Below the pieces are notes generated by a model. It saw nothing but the letters and a program-made list of their open reading frames with translations, did not search any database and was not told where the DNA came from. A DNA stretch of 64,000 nucleotides from the NCBI GenBank assembly GCA_035253585.1, contig DATFBY010000135.1:1-64000 (forward strand), in the 5' to 3' direction. The number at the start of each line of letters is the position of its first letter. Position 1 is the first letter of the stretch. The DNA comes from DATFBY01 sp035253585 (GTDB lineage: Bacteria > Gemmatimonadota > Gemmatimonadetes > Gemmatimonadales > Gemmatimonadaceae). Position numbers and translations under genes: made by a program. Below, in pieces: positions 33,814 through 41,759 of the stretch.

Positions 33814-34884
33814 TCAAACGGTGACGGCAGCCGGCGGAGGAAATGCATCGGCATACGTCGGTGACGACCGCAGGATCTCCTGCTCGTCAGGCGTCATGTC
33901 GACGGGCACCTCGGCGAAGAGCGGCGTCGACAGATATCGCTCGCCCGTGTCGGGAAGCATGCAGAGAATCGTCGCTCCCTTCGGCGCATCCTTCGCCACC
34001 TCCATTGCCGCTGCGAATGTGCCTCCGGCCGACGTGCCGACGAAGATTCCTTCCTTTGTAGCGAGCTGTCTGCTCCAGCGCATCGCGTCAGGCGCGGCAA
34101 TGGTGATGATGCGGCTCACCGCGCCGGCGTCGACGGCATCGCCGGTGAGCTTCGGAATGAAATCCGGGCTCCAACCCTGAATCGGATGCGGCTTCCACGC
34201 CGGATGACGCGACGCCGGCGATCCGTCGGATCTGCGCTCCTGCTTGGTGCCGCTCGAAATCATCGGTGCATCCGCCGGCTCGGAGAGCACGATCTTCGTC
34301 TCCGGACGCTCCTTGGCCAGCACGCGTGCGACGCCCTTCAACGTGCCGCCGGTTCCGAAGCCGGTGACCCAATAATCGAGACGTTGTCCGGCGAAATCGT
34401 TGATGATCTCCCGTGCGGTCGTGCGCGAGTGGAAGTCGGCGTTGGCCTCGTTCTCGAACTGCCGGGTGAGAAACCAGCCATGCGTCTCGGCCAGCTCGAC
34501 AGCTTTCTTGACCATGCCCGTTCCGCCACCGGCGGCCGGCGTCAAAACGACTTTGGCGCCGAGGAAGCGCATGAGCTTCCGTCGCTCGACGCTGAACGTC
34601 TCGGCCATCGTCACGACGAGCGGGTAGCCCTTCGCGGCACAGACCATGGCGAGGCCGATGCCGGTATTGCCGCTGGTCGCTTCGACGACGGTTTGACCGG
34701 GCTTGAGCGTACCGCGCGCTTCGGCGTCCTCGATCACGCCAAGTGCCAGCCGGTCTTTGACAGAGCCGAGTGGGTTGAAGGCTTCGATCTTCACGTAGAG
34801 ATCGATGCCCGGCGGTGCGAGCTTGCCGATCTTCACGACCGGCGTGTTGCCGACCGTCTCGAGGATATTTGCGAATCTGGTCAT
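33814..34884 (-). CDS. cysteine synthase, PLP-dependent
   Basis: 356 residues; start ATG 34884. Converts O-acetylserine and sulfide to cysteine. PLP-lysine in NPLGSVKDRLA, SGNTGIGLA, GTGGTLKG phosphate loop and GTSAGG are all present. It is about 30 residues longer than E. coli CysK because of a loop at about residues 203-240 (TKQERRSDGSPASRH, then HPIQGWSPDF). The C-terminal tail is also longer. The GIQGW-like segment (IQGWSPDFIP) supports CysK over cystathionine beta-synthase. No adjacent serine acetyltransferase is present. Second PLP beta-synthase of the window after the one at 1-1007. Confidence 0.93.
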   Translation of the reverse strand: MTRFANILETVGNTPVVKIGKLAPPGIDLYVKIEAFNPLGSVKDRLALGVIEDAEARGTLKPGQTVVEATSGNTGIGLAMVCAAKGYPLVVTMAETFSVERRKLMRFLGAKVVLTPAAGGGTGMVKKAVELAETHGWFLTRQFENEANADFHSRTTAREIINDFAGQRLDYWVTGFGTGGTLKGVARVLAKERPETKIVLSEPADAPMISSGTKQERRSDGSPASRHPAWKPHPIQGWSPDFIPKLTGDAVDAGAVSRIITIAAPDAMRWSRQLATKEGIFVGTSAGGTFAAAMEVAKDAPKGATILCMLPDTGERYLSTPLFAEVPVDMTPDEQEILRSSPTYADAFPPPAAVTV

Positions 34885-34973
34885 GCGCCGAGGCCTCCGA
34901 CGACGGGTGGTGGTTAACGGATAGCGAATATAACCGACCGTTTCGTCGTCGGAGGTGCAGCGGCGCCAAGAGT

Positions 34974-35414
34974 CTAGTAGAAGAAGGCGCGCAGGTTGAT
35001 GCCGTGCTCGACGTACGCCTTCAGGCAGCAGAGCATCTGCGTCCAGCCCTCGCAATTGCCGTATGATGCCTTACGCCCTTCAGGCGTGTCCTTCCAGCCT
35101 GACTCGCTGATGCGCATGAGCGTCGACTTGGCGTCGAGCGGCTCGAATTCCATTCGCACTCGAGTATTGTAGCTGCCGTCTGCCGCCTGCCACTCGAGCT
35201 CGATCAGCTTCTCTTTTTCGACTTTGCGCACGTGAACCGGGAAGGCGCCGGGGAAGTCGGCGAAGTCCCAGGTGACGGTGGTGCCTTCATCGAGTGGAGC
35301 GCTGGCACCGCCGGTAGTGAAGTATCCGCTGAGCTTCTTCGGGTTATAGACCGCGTCGAACACCTCGGCCACGGGCTTCGCGATCTTGCCGCGAATGTCG
35401 AACTTGAGCTCCAT
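34974..35414 (-). CDS. SRPBCC (AHSA1-type) domain protein
   Basis: 146 residues; the ATG at 35414 is preceded by TGGAGG. A single Bet v1-like domain: FDIRGKIAKPVAEVFDAVYNP, TVTWDFADFPG, then FEPLDAKSTLMRISESGW, and the C-terminal helix GWTQMLCCLKAYVEHG. Divergent from an ArsR regulator with a shared palindromic operator. This pairing is very common, and the SRPBCC protein is usually the regulated partner. Ligand unknown. Confidence 0.9.
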   Translation of the reverse strand: MELKFDIRGKIAKPVAEVFDAVYNPKKLSGYFTTGGASAPLDEGTTVTWDFADFPGAFPVHVRKVEKEKLIELEWQAADGSYNTRVRMEFEPLDAKSTLMRISESGWKDTPEGRKASYGNCEGWTQMLCCLKAYVEHGINLRAFFY

Positions 35415-35450
35415 GTCAGCCTCCAGAGTCATGGCGTGCATGCGCCAAAT

Positions 35451-35470
35451 ATGTTATATTATTATAACAT
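35451..35470. promoter_or_regulatory. ArsR operator palindrome
   Basis: The 20-bp sequence ATGTTATATTATTATAACAT has perfect 8-bp arms around TTAT. It lies between the divergent SRPBCC and ArsR genes, and its last two bases are the first two of the ArsR ATG. The strong AT bias in a GC-rich genome makes it stand out. Confidence 0.88.
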
Positions 35471-35801
35471 GTCAAGCGACGCGCGCCACGACGCCATTTT
35501 CAAGGCGTTAGGGGACGCCCGAAGGCGGGCGATGCTCGATCTGCTCAAGAGCCGCCCGCGCACGACGGGGGAGCTGGTGGAGCACTTCGATGAGCTCGAC
35601 CGCTGCACGGTCATGCAGCACATCGGCGTCCTCGAGAACGCCGGGCTGGTGATCGCCAAGAAGCGCGGCCGGGAACGCTGGAACTACCTCAATCCGCTGC
35701 CGATTCGGGAGATCCACAACCGGTGGATCAGCCGGTATGCCATTGGGGCGGTGGACTTCATGGCGCGGCTCAAACGCGAGCTGGAAGAGGACGAGAGCTG
35801 A
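35469..35801 (+). CDS. ArsR-family winged-helix repressor
   Basis: 110 residues from the ATG embedded in the palindromic operator. The winged helix-turn-helix is complete: AIFKALGDARRRAMLDLLKS, then TTGELVEHF, CTVMQHIGVLENAGLV, KRGRERWNYL. No metal-binding cysteine pair of the ArsR/SmtB type is present, so it is probably not a metal sensor. It belongs with the ArsR/SRPBCC pairs. No Shine-Dalgarno sequence, so likely leaderless. Confidence 0.92.
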   Translation: MSSDARHDAIFKALGDARRRAMLDLLKSRPRTTGELVEHFDELDRCTVMQHIGVLENAGLVIAKKRGRERWNYLNPLPIREIHNRWISRYAIGAVDFMARLKRELEEDES

Positions 35802-35952
35802 GCGGATTGGCGGGTCAAGGCCGGAACGTGTCTATTCCTGCAGTCAATGAGGCCGTGTCGTGGCCCATGACGTGCGTGCTCGTTGAGCGCGGCCCGCGCG
35901 GTACGAAGCCGGGCGGTCAGGGAAAAGCGAGAACGATTACAGGGGAGACACC

Positions 35953-36417
35953 ATGCGTAAGTTCATGCTGTGCGCAGCCGCCGGACTGTTCGTGGTAGCG
36001 TGTGCGCGTGTTCAGTCCGATCCGACGACTGGAAGAACGGACATCGACGTCGAGTCTCCGGCCAAGAAAGGCGAAGACTGGAACGCCAGGCTGACCGGGC
36101 AGACGGGGAGCTCGATCACCGGCACGTCACAAGCCCTGGTTGCCGACGAGAAGACGAGCGTGACGATCTCCATCAGTGGCGCCACGGCCGGCGCATCGCT
36201 CCCGTGGCACGTGCACGACGGAGACTGCGGATCGGGCGGCGCGGTCGTCGGACCGGCCAGCGCTTACGCGCCGCTGCAGGTCGGCTCCGCCGGTACGGCT
36301 ACCGGCAACGCCGAGCTCGCGCTCAAGCTGAACGAGGCGAGCGAGTATCACGTGAACGTCCATGCGTCAGCCAGCGACATGGCGACGATCGTCGCCTGCG
36401 GCAACCTGGATGACTGA
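35953..36417 (+). CDS. WHVH-motif lipoprotein, second copy
   Basis: 154 residues; Shine-Dalgarno AGGGGAGA before the ATG. Signal peptide with lipobox VVAC. The mature part has PWHVHDGDC and ends with ATIVACGNL, the same layout as the lipoprotein at 11236-11718. The His-x-His strand resembles Cu/Zn-SOD, but the rest of the metal site is missing. Two conserved cysteines may form a disulfide. The next gene starts 6 nt after its stop, so the three genes 35953-38813 are probably one operon. Confidence 0.7.
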   Translation: MRKFMLCAAAGLFVVACARVQSDPTTGRTDIDVESPAKKGEDWNARLTGQTGSSITGTSQALVADEKTSVTISISGATAGASLPWHVHDGDCGSGGAVVGPASAYAPLQVGSAGTATGNAELALKLNEASEYHVNVHASASDMATIVACGNLDD

Positions 36418-36423
36418 CGAGAT

Positions 36424-37470
36424 GTGACCGCAGCGCGCGACCGATTCGTCGTGTCTGCATCGAAGGCGCTCGCCTGGCTCTGCCTGGCGGCGCCTTCGGT
36501 ATCGGCGCAAACCCCGGCGGTCGGGATCATCGACTTCTACGGCTTGCGCCGGGTACAGGAGCAACAGCTCCGCGAGGTGTTGGGCGTCCGCGAAGGTGAC
36601 CTGCCATCGGCCTCACGAACGTCACTCGTCAGGCGCCTAACGACAGTGCCGGGCGTCACGCGGGCCGACGTGAGCATCGTCTGCTGCACCGATGACGGCA
36701 AGTCGGTACTCTTCGTCGGCATCGAGGAAGGCGCGTCGCCGACACCGCCCGCGCGCGCTGTGCTGCGTGGCACTCGCGTGCTGGCACCCGACATCGTAGC
36801 GACAGCCGCCGCGCTCGACTCCGCGCGATCGGCTGCGGTGCTGCGCGGCAACTCGGGCGAGGATGTGTCGCAGGGTCATTCGCTGCTGAACGATTCCACG
36901 GCGCGTGCGCTCCAGCAGCGCTTCGTCGGCTTCGCATCCCGAGATCTGCCGACACTCCGTCTCGTCCTGCAAGAGTCGGGTGATAGCGCGCAGCGAGCAC
37001 TCGCGGCCCAGGTGATCGCGTACCACAACGACAAGCGAGCGGTCGTTCCCGACCTGCTGTCCGCCATCAGGGACCCGTCGTCGGCGGTACGCAACGACGC
37101 CATGCGCGCTCTCGCGGTCATCGGCGCCTACGCGCGTGCGCACCCGGAGCTCGGCATCGACATTCCGGCGACTCCGTTCGTCGACATGCTCCGCTCGCTC
37201 TCCTGGAGCGATCGCAACAAAGCGTCGATGGCGCTCATGCAGCTGACCAACGCGCAAGACACAGCACTACTTCGCGAAATCGGTGCTGGTGCGCTGCCCG
37301 AGCTTTCCGAGATGGCTCGCTGGAAGAGCGGCGGGCACGCGCTGCCGGCGTTCATCGTTCTGGGCCGGATCGCGGGGATGTCGGACGACAGGGTCCAAAG
37401 CGCATGGGCGCGCGGAGACCGGTTGGCAGTCATTGCCGCCGCGGCGCGAGCGACGCGTGCACCGCAGTGA
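36424..37470 (+). CDS. secreted POTRA-like/HEAT-repeat protein
   Basis: 348 residues from a GTG at 36424; no in-frame ATG is available before the signal peptide (KALAWLCLAAPSVSAQT). Residues about 38-110 read like a POTRA domain (IIDFYGLRRVQEQQLREVL, then RRLTTVPGVTRADVSIV). The rest consists of HEAT-type helical repeats (VVPDLLSAIRDPSSAVRNDAMRAL is one). Likely a periplasmic scaffold. Its stop overlaps the GTG of the amine oxidase gene (GTGA). I do not recognise a named family with this combination. Confidence 0.65.
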   Translation: MTAARDRFVVSASKALAWLCLAAPSVSAQTPAVGIIDFYGLRRVQEQQLREVLGVREGDLPSASRTSLVRRLTTVPGVTRADVSIVCCTDDGKSVLFVGIEEGASPTPPARAVLRGTRVLAPDIVATAAALDSARSAAVLRGNSGEDVSQGHSLLNDSTARALQQRFVGFASRDLPTLRLVLQESGDSAQRALAAQVIAYHNDKRAVVPDLLSAIRDPSSAVRNDAMRALAVIGAYARAHPELGIDIPATPFVDMLRSLSWSDRNKASMALMQLTNAQDTALLREIGAGALPELSEMARWKSGGHALPAFIVLGRIAGMSDDRVQSAWARGDRLAVIAAAARATRAPQ

Positions 37471-38813
37471 GCACCGGTGTACCCTCTGAATGTGACGTAG
37501 CGATCGTCGGCGCTGGCGCGGCGGGGCTCGCTGCAATGCGCGCGCTGGAGGAGAAGGGCATACGCACCTGTGTGCTCGAGGCGCGTGAGCGCATCGGCGG
37601 CCGCATCCACACAGTGCGTGACGACCGCGTACCGCATCCCATAGAGCTGGGCGCTGAGTTCGTGCATGGAAGCGCGCCGGAGCTCCTCCAAATCGTCCGC
37701 GATGCGCGATTACTCGCATCGCTCGTGGAAGGAAAGCGACTGCGGAAGCGTGGAGATCGCTTGGTAGCGGTCGACGATTTCTGGAAGGAGCTTCACAAGG
37801 TATTCCGCCACCTGGATGACAAAGGACCGGATCGCTCGTTCGCGGAGTTCCTCGACGATTCGCCCGGCGGCCGTGGCGCCGCGGAGGCGAGAGTACTAGC
37901 GCGACAGTTCGTTCAGGGCTTTCACGCCGCTGACGTGACTCGTGCGAGCGCGCATGCGCTGGCGCACGGTGGAAGTCCGAGCGAGGACGAAGACGAACAG
38001 CGGATGCTTCGCGTGGACAGCGGATACGACCGTATTGCCGAGTGGCTATCGCGCGGCTACGCGCATCGCATCCGACTGCGGACGGTCGTCGAGCAAGTGC
38101 GTTGGGAGCGTGGTGCGGCCGAGCTGACAGCTCGGTCGCAGGGAGCGGCCGCGACTACGACAGTCAACGCTCGTGCCGTCGTGGTGACGGTGCCGCTGGG
38201 TGTGCTGATCGCCGATTGGGGAGAGACAGGTCGGATCGAGTTCGATCCCCGTCTCGAGGTGATCGCCGAGACTCGCCGGCGCCTGACGATGGGCTCGGTT
38301 CGTCGAGTGACGATGCTGTTTCGCGAGCGCTGGTGGACGAAGCGCCTGGCGGCTGCGCCGAAGAACGCGTCGCTCGAGGCGATGAGCTTTCTGCACGGCG
38401 ATGCCGGCGACATCACCGTGTGGTGGACGTCGCATCCATCGTATCTGCCAATGGTCGTGGGCTGGGCCGGAGGTCCGGCAGCTACCCGGCTCGGCGGTCT
38501 GGCGCCTGACGAGATGCAGGACCGTGCGGTGAAGTCGCTGGCGGCGAACCTGGGCGTGTCTAGCCGCCGTGTCGAGTCACAGCTGGAAGCGTTTTGGACG
38601 CATGACTGGGAGCGCGATCCTTTCTCGCGTGGTGCCTACAGCTATGCGCTAGTCGGTGGCGCGAAGTGGGCCGGGCGATTGGCGCGCCCCATCGCGAAAA
38701 CCATTTGGCTGGCGGGCGAAGCTGCGGATGTGGAAGTACGGACTGGTACGGTACACGGGGCGATTGGGAGTGGGAGGAGGGCGGCGAAGGAGATTGCGAG
38801 GATGATGAAGTAG
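37467..38813 (+). CDS. flavin-containing amine oxidase family protein
   Basis: About 448 residues from a coupled GTG at 37467. FAD-binding Rossmann motif GAGAAGLAAMRAL with EARERIGGR close behind, FVHGSAPEL, and the C-terminal FAD motif IWLAGEAA followed by GTVHGAIGSGRRAA. Similar to monoamine/polyamine oxidase-like proteins. The N-terminus lacks a signal peptide. The substrate is unknown. It ends in the heptad-built inverted repeat at 38814. Confidence 0.88.
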   Translation: MSTGVPSECDVAIVGAGAAGLAAMRALEEKGIRTCVLEARERIGGRIHTVRDDRVPHPIELGAEFVHGSAPELLQIVRDARLLASLVEGKRLRKRGDRLVAVDDFWKELHKVFRHLDDKGPDRSFAEFLDDSPGGRGAAEARVLARQFVQGFHAADVTRASAHALAHGGSPSEDEDEQRMLRVDSGYDRIAEWLSRGYAHRIRLRTVVEQVRWERGAAELTARSQGAAATTTVNARAVVVTVPLGVLIADWGETGRIEFDPRLEVIAETRRRLTMGSVRRVTMLFRERWWTKRLAAAPKNASLEAMSFLHGDAGDITVWWTSHPSYLPMVVGWAGGPAATRLGGLAPDEMQDRAVKSLAANLGVSSRRVESQLEAFWTHDWERDPFSRGAYSYALVGGAKWAGRLARPIAKTIWLAGEAADVEVRTGTVHGAIGSGRRAAKEIARMMK

Positions 38814-38881
38814 CGGGACTCGGGACTCGGGACTGGCGCGAGAGTCCGCGTCTCCAGGAGCCGAGTCCCGAGTCCCGAGTC
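38814..38881. repeat. inverted repeat built of CGGGACT heptads
   Basis: Three tandem copies of CGGGACT (38814-38834) face their reverse complement (GAGTCCC units, 38863-38881) across a short centre that has its own AGAGTCC/GGAG bits. It sits between convergent genes and runs into the stop codon of the downstream minus-strand gene. It probably acts as a terminator stem for both. Confidence 0.85.
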
Positions 38882-39150
38882 TATCCTCTCCCCTCTCTGC
38901 GCCTCGTGGCCCATCCCTTCTTCGCCGCGCGGCTCCGCTCGGCGTGGGTCATGCTGCCCGCGCTCGTGTCTTTCTTGCCGCGGCCTGAGCCGCCAGGCTT
39001 GTTGCCGCCGCCGGTCTGCTTGTTCACAGTGGCCCAGGCTCGGCGCTCGGCTTCTTTCTTCGAAACGCCTTGCTTCTCGTAGCCCTCCTCGATGTGATCG
39101 GCCATCCGCTCTTGCTTGTCCGTATACTTGGATTTGTCACCGCGTGGCAT
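38881..39150 (-). CDS. small basic 'plasmid stabilization'-annotated family protein
   Basis: 89 residues; the ATG at 39150 has GGAGGAGCT in front. Highly charged: MPRGDKSKYTDKQERMADHI, EGYEKQGVSKKEAERRAWATVN, then a Gly/Lys-rich tail with RSRAAKKGWATRR. Similar short proteins are common in soil bacteria and carry a 'plasmid stabilization' label without experimental support that I know of. Tail resembles KGG-type stress-protein motifs. Probably cytoplasmic and nucleic-acid binding by charge; function unknown. Confidence 0.7.
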   Translation of the reverse strand: MPRGDKSKYTDKQERMADHIEEGYEKQGVSKKEAERRAWATVNKQTGGGNKPGGSGRGKKDTSAGSMTHAERSRAAKKGWATRRREGRG

Positions 39151-39279
39151 AGCTCCTCCGTTCGACATGTAGCGCAGAGCCAATCCCGCAAGACACAAAC
39201 CACGGGTCTTCATGAGAACGCGCGATCGTAGGGGCAAGCGCGTACTGGTGCACTAGGTGGAACGCCAGGATCGTCTCCA

Positions 39280-40356
39280 GTGTTGAGTTGGAGGCCCACC
39301 TTGGATTCATCAGTGTTGAAGCTGTTGAGGAACGAAGCCAATGGCGTATCGGCCGGAGCTGAGCGCCCCGAGAGCCGGGCGTCTGACAACGACCTCCTCG
39401 ACGCCTACTCGGCTGCGGTCGTTGGCGCCGTGGAGCGTGTTGGTCCGTCGGTCGCCCACCTCGAGGTTTCCGTGCCGCGCTCTGTGGCACCTCGTGGCGC
39501 CCGCTCGCGCGGCGGCGATGAAGGACTCGTTCCCGGTGGGAGCGGGTCGGGTTTCATGTTCACGCCCGACGGTTTTCTTCTCACGAACAGTCACGTCGTC
39601 GAGCACGCGCGCAGGATTCGCGCGACCTTCGCCGACGGAACGAGGTGCACGGCGGAGATCGTGGGACGCGACCCGGACACCGATCTGGCCGTGCTCCGTG
39701 TCGATACGCCGGCGATCGTTCCGGCCCGTCTCGGTGATTCCACAAGACTGCGTGTAGGGCAGGTCGTCATTGCGATCGGCAACCCGCTCGGGTTCGCGTC
39801 TACCGTGACATCGGGTGTGGTGAGCGCGCTCGGCCGGACGATGCGCGCGCAATCAGGACGCGTGATCGACGCCGTGATTCAGACCGACGCCGCGCTGAAT
39901 CCTGGCAACTCCGGTGGACCTCTCGTGAATTCACGCGGCGATGTCGTCGGCATCAACACGGCGATCATCGCCGGAGCGCAAGGGATCTGCTTCGCGGTTC
40001 CGGCAAGTACCGCGCACCTCGTGATACCGCAGCTGATCAGCGAAGGGCGAGTGCGGCGTGGTTGGATCGGAATCGCGGGGCAGACGATCCAGCTGTCACG
40101 CCGGCGCGTTCAGCTCAACCACCTCACGGCGGCGGGCGCCGTGCTGATCACGGAGGTGATGCCCAACAGCCCGGCGAGCGGAGCGGGGCTTCGCGCCCGT
40201 GACATCATCGTCGGCTTCGCGGGCACGCCGGTGACCGGCATCGACGACTTGCAACGATTGCTGACCAGGGAGCGAATCGAAATGCCGACGACGATATCCC
40301 TACTCCGCGACGGATTGCACGTCGACATACCGATCGTTCCGGCGGAAGCGAGATAG
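39280..40356 (+). CDS. HtrA/DegP-like S1C serine protease with PDZ domain
   Basis: Up to 358 residues. Catalytic triad visible: His in LTNSHVVEHA, Asp in DPDTDLAVLRVD, Ser in NPGNSGGPLVN. One PDZ domain at about 265-350 (GWIGIAGQ, then VLITEVMPNSPASGAGLRARDIIVGF). No signal peptide or membrane anchor is apparent at any of the possible non-ATG starts (GTG 39280, TTG 39301, GTG 39313), which is unusual for this family. The start is therefore uncertain. Followed by another heptad-built inverted repeat. Confidence 0.88.
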   Translation: MLSWRPTLDSSVLKLLRNEANGVSAGAERPESRASDNDLLDAYSAAVVGAVERVGPSVAHLEVSVPRSVAPRGARSRGGDEGLVPGGSGSGFMFTPDGFLLTNSHVVEHARRIRATFADGTRCTAEIVGRDPDTDLAVLRVDTPAIVPARLGDSTRLRVGQVVIAIGNPLGFASTVTSGVVSALGRTMRAQSGRVIDAVIQTDAALNPGNSGGPLVNSRGDVVGINTAIIAGAQGICFAVPASTAHLVIPQLISEGRVRRGWIGIAGQTIQLSRRRVQLNHLTAAGAVLITEVMPNSPASGAGLRARDIIVGFAGTPVTGIDDLQRLLTRERIEMPTTISLLRDGLHVDIPIVPAEAR

Positions 40357-40360
40357 CATC

Positions 40361-40463
40361 GGGACTCGGGACTCGGGACTCGGCGGGGAAAATGAATGCG
40401 CCGGTCGGCGCAGCCGCCGGCGCTTCCTTGTGTTCATGCCGAGTCCCGAGTCCCGAATCCCGA
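40361..40463. repeat. inverted repeat built of GGGACTC heptads with inner hairpin
   Basis: Three GGGACTC units (40361-40383) face CCGAGTC/CCGAATC units (40439-40463). The centre holds a second stem, GCGCCGG/CCGGCGC (about 40398-40423). Located between two same-strand genes. Probably a transcription terminator or mRNA 3'-end stem. Confidence 0.82.
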
Positions 40464-40510
40464 ACAGAGCTTGACTCGCCTCCCATCGCGCACGATCATG
40501 ATCGCCTTCG

Positions 40511-41758
40511 ATGGCAATCCTGCCTAACGAGACGGCACCCGACGCCAAGCTGGGGCGCCCACCCGAGCCGTACGTACCAGAGCCCGGGCGGAAGCGGACG
40601 GGCATTGGGCTCTGCCTCTCCGGTGGAGGATATCGCGCAACTCTCTTCCACCTCGGATCGCTTCGCCGCCTGCACGAGCTGGGCGTGCTCGCGCAGGTCG
40701 ACGAAGTGAGCTCCGTGTCAGGCGGCAGCATCACGAGTGCGTTCCTGGCGCGCGCAATTCGCGATGCGGAGCGTGCAGGCCATCAACCGTTGGATGATTT
40801 CGAGCGCGAGCTGGCCGCTCCGCTCCGCGCCTTCACGACGCGCAACATCCGAACGGGAGCGATCGCCAAGCGCCTCCTGCCCTGGAATTGGGTGCGCTCC
40901 GACACCGGTGCACGTGCACTCGCCAGTGCGTACAGGAAGGCGCTGCCGGAATTTCCGTGCGCCGATCTGCCGGTACGCCCGCAGTTCGCCTTCTGCGCGA
41001 CCGACATGACGTTCGGTGTGAATTGGACGTTCGGCCGCACGCAGATCGGCGACTATCAGGCCGGGAACATGGCACCGGGCGCCGAGCACGACGTGGCGTT
41101 GGCGGTGGCAGCGTCGGCCTGCTTCCCTCCAGTGTTCAATCCGATTCGGATGAACCTCGACGCGGCAAAGCTGCGCCGCGGCAACTACCGCGCGGCCGAC
41201 CGCGACCAGCTGGTGCGCGGCATCCGTCTCACCGACGGCGGCAACTACGACAACCTAGGACTCGAGACCGTCTGGAAGGACAGAGCGATCGTGCTCGTGT
41301 CCGATGGCGGCGGCCCGTTCGACTACAGCACCGATCAGGGATTCTTCTGGCGAGTGTCGCGGTACTCGGACATGCTCTACCGGCAGGTCACCAGCCTTCG
41401 CAAGCGCTGGCTGATTGCCGGGTTCATGACCGGCGTGCTGGAAGGCACCTACTGGGGCGCGGCCAGCGACGTGAAGAACTATGCGCCGAGTGCGGTCGGC
41501 TACCCGGGAGATTTCGCGTACGATGTATTGGCGCGGATCCGCACGGATCTCGACGCGTTCTCGGAGGCCGAGGCGTCAGCGCTGGAAAACCACGGCTACG
41601 CGTTGGCCGAAGCGGCCATCAAGAAGCACGCGTCCGGCCTCGTTAGGCAGAAAGTGCCGTTCCGGCCGCCGCACCCACGCTGGGATTGGACGCACCTCGA
41701 CGATCTGCGACGCGCGCTCCGTGACAGCGGAAAGCGCAGCGCGCTGGGCCGCTTCTGA
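40511..41758 (+). CDS. patatin-like phospholipase
   Basis: 415 residues. Lipid acyl hydrolase with a Ser-Asp dyad: oxyanion loop CLSGGGYRATLFHLG, nucleophile elbow SVSGGS (G-x-S-x-G) and catalytic aspartate in LTDGGNYDNLG. No signal peptide, so cytoplasmic or exported by another route. The first 30 residues are charged and disordered-looking. Convergent with the ankyrin protein gene, one nucleotide between stops. Confidence 0.9.
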   Translation: MAILPNETAPDAKLGRPPEPYVPEPGRKRTGIGLCLSGGGYRATLFHLGSLRRLHELGVLAQVDEVSSVSGGSITSAFLARAIRDAERAGHQPLDDFERELAAPLRAFTTRNIRTGAIAKRLLPWNWVRSDTGARALASAYRKALPEFPCADLPVRPQFAFCATDMTFGVNWTFGRTQIGDYQAGNMAPGAEHDVALAVAASACFPPVFNPIRMNLDAAKLRRGNYRAADRDQLVRGIRLTDGGNYDNLGLETVWKDRAIVLVSDGGGPFDYSTDQGFFWRVSRYSDMLYRQVTSLRKRWLIAGFMTGVLEGTYWGAASDVKNYAPSAVGYPGDFAYDVLARIRTDLDAFSEAEASALENHGYALAEAAIKKHASGLVRQKVPFRPPHPRWDWTHLDDLRRALRDSGKRSALGRF

Positions 41759-41759
41759 A

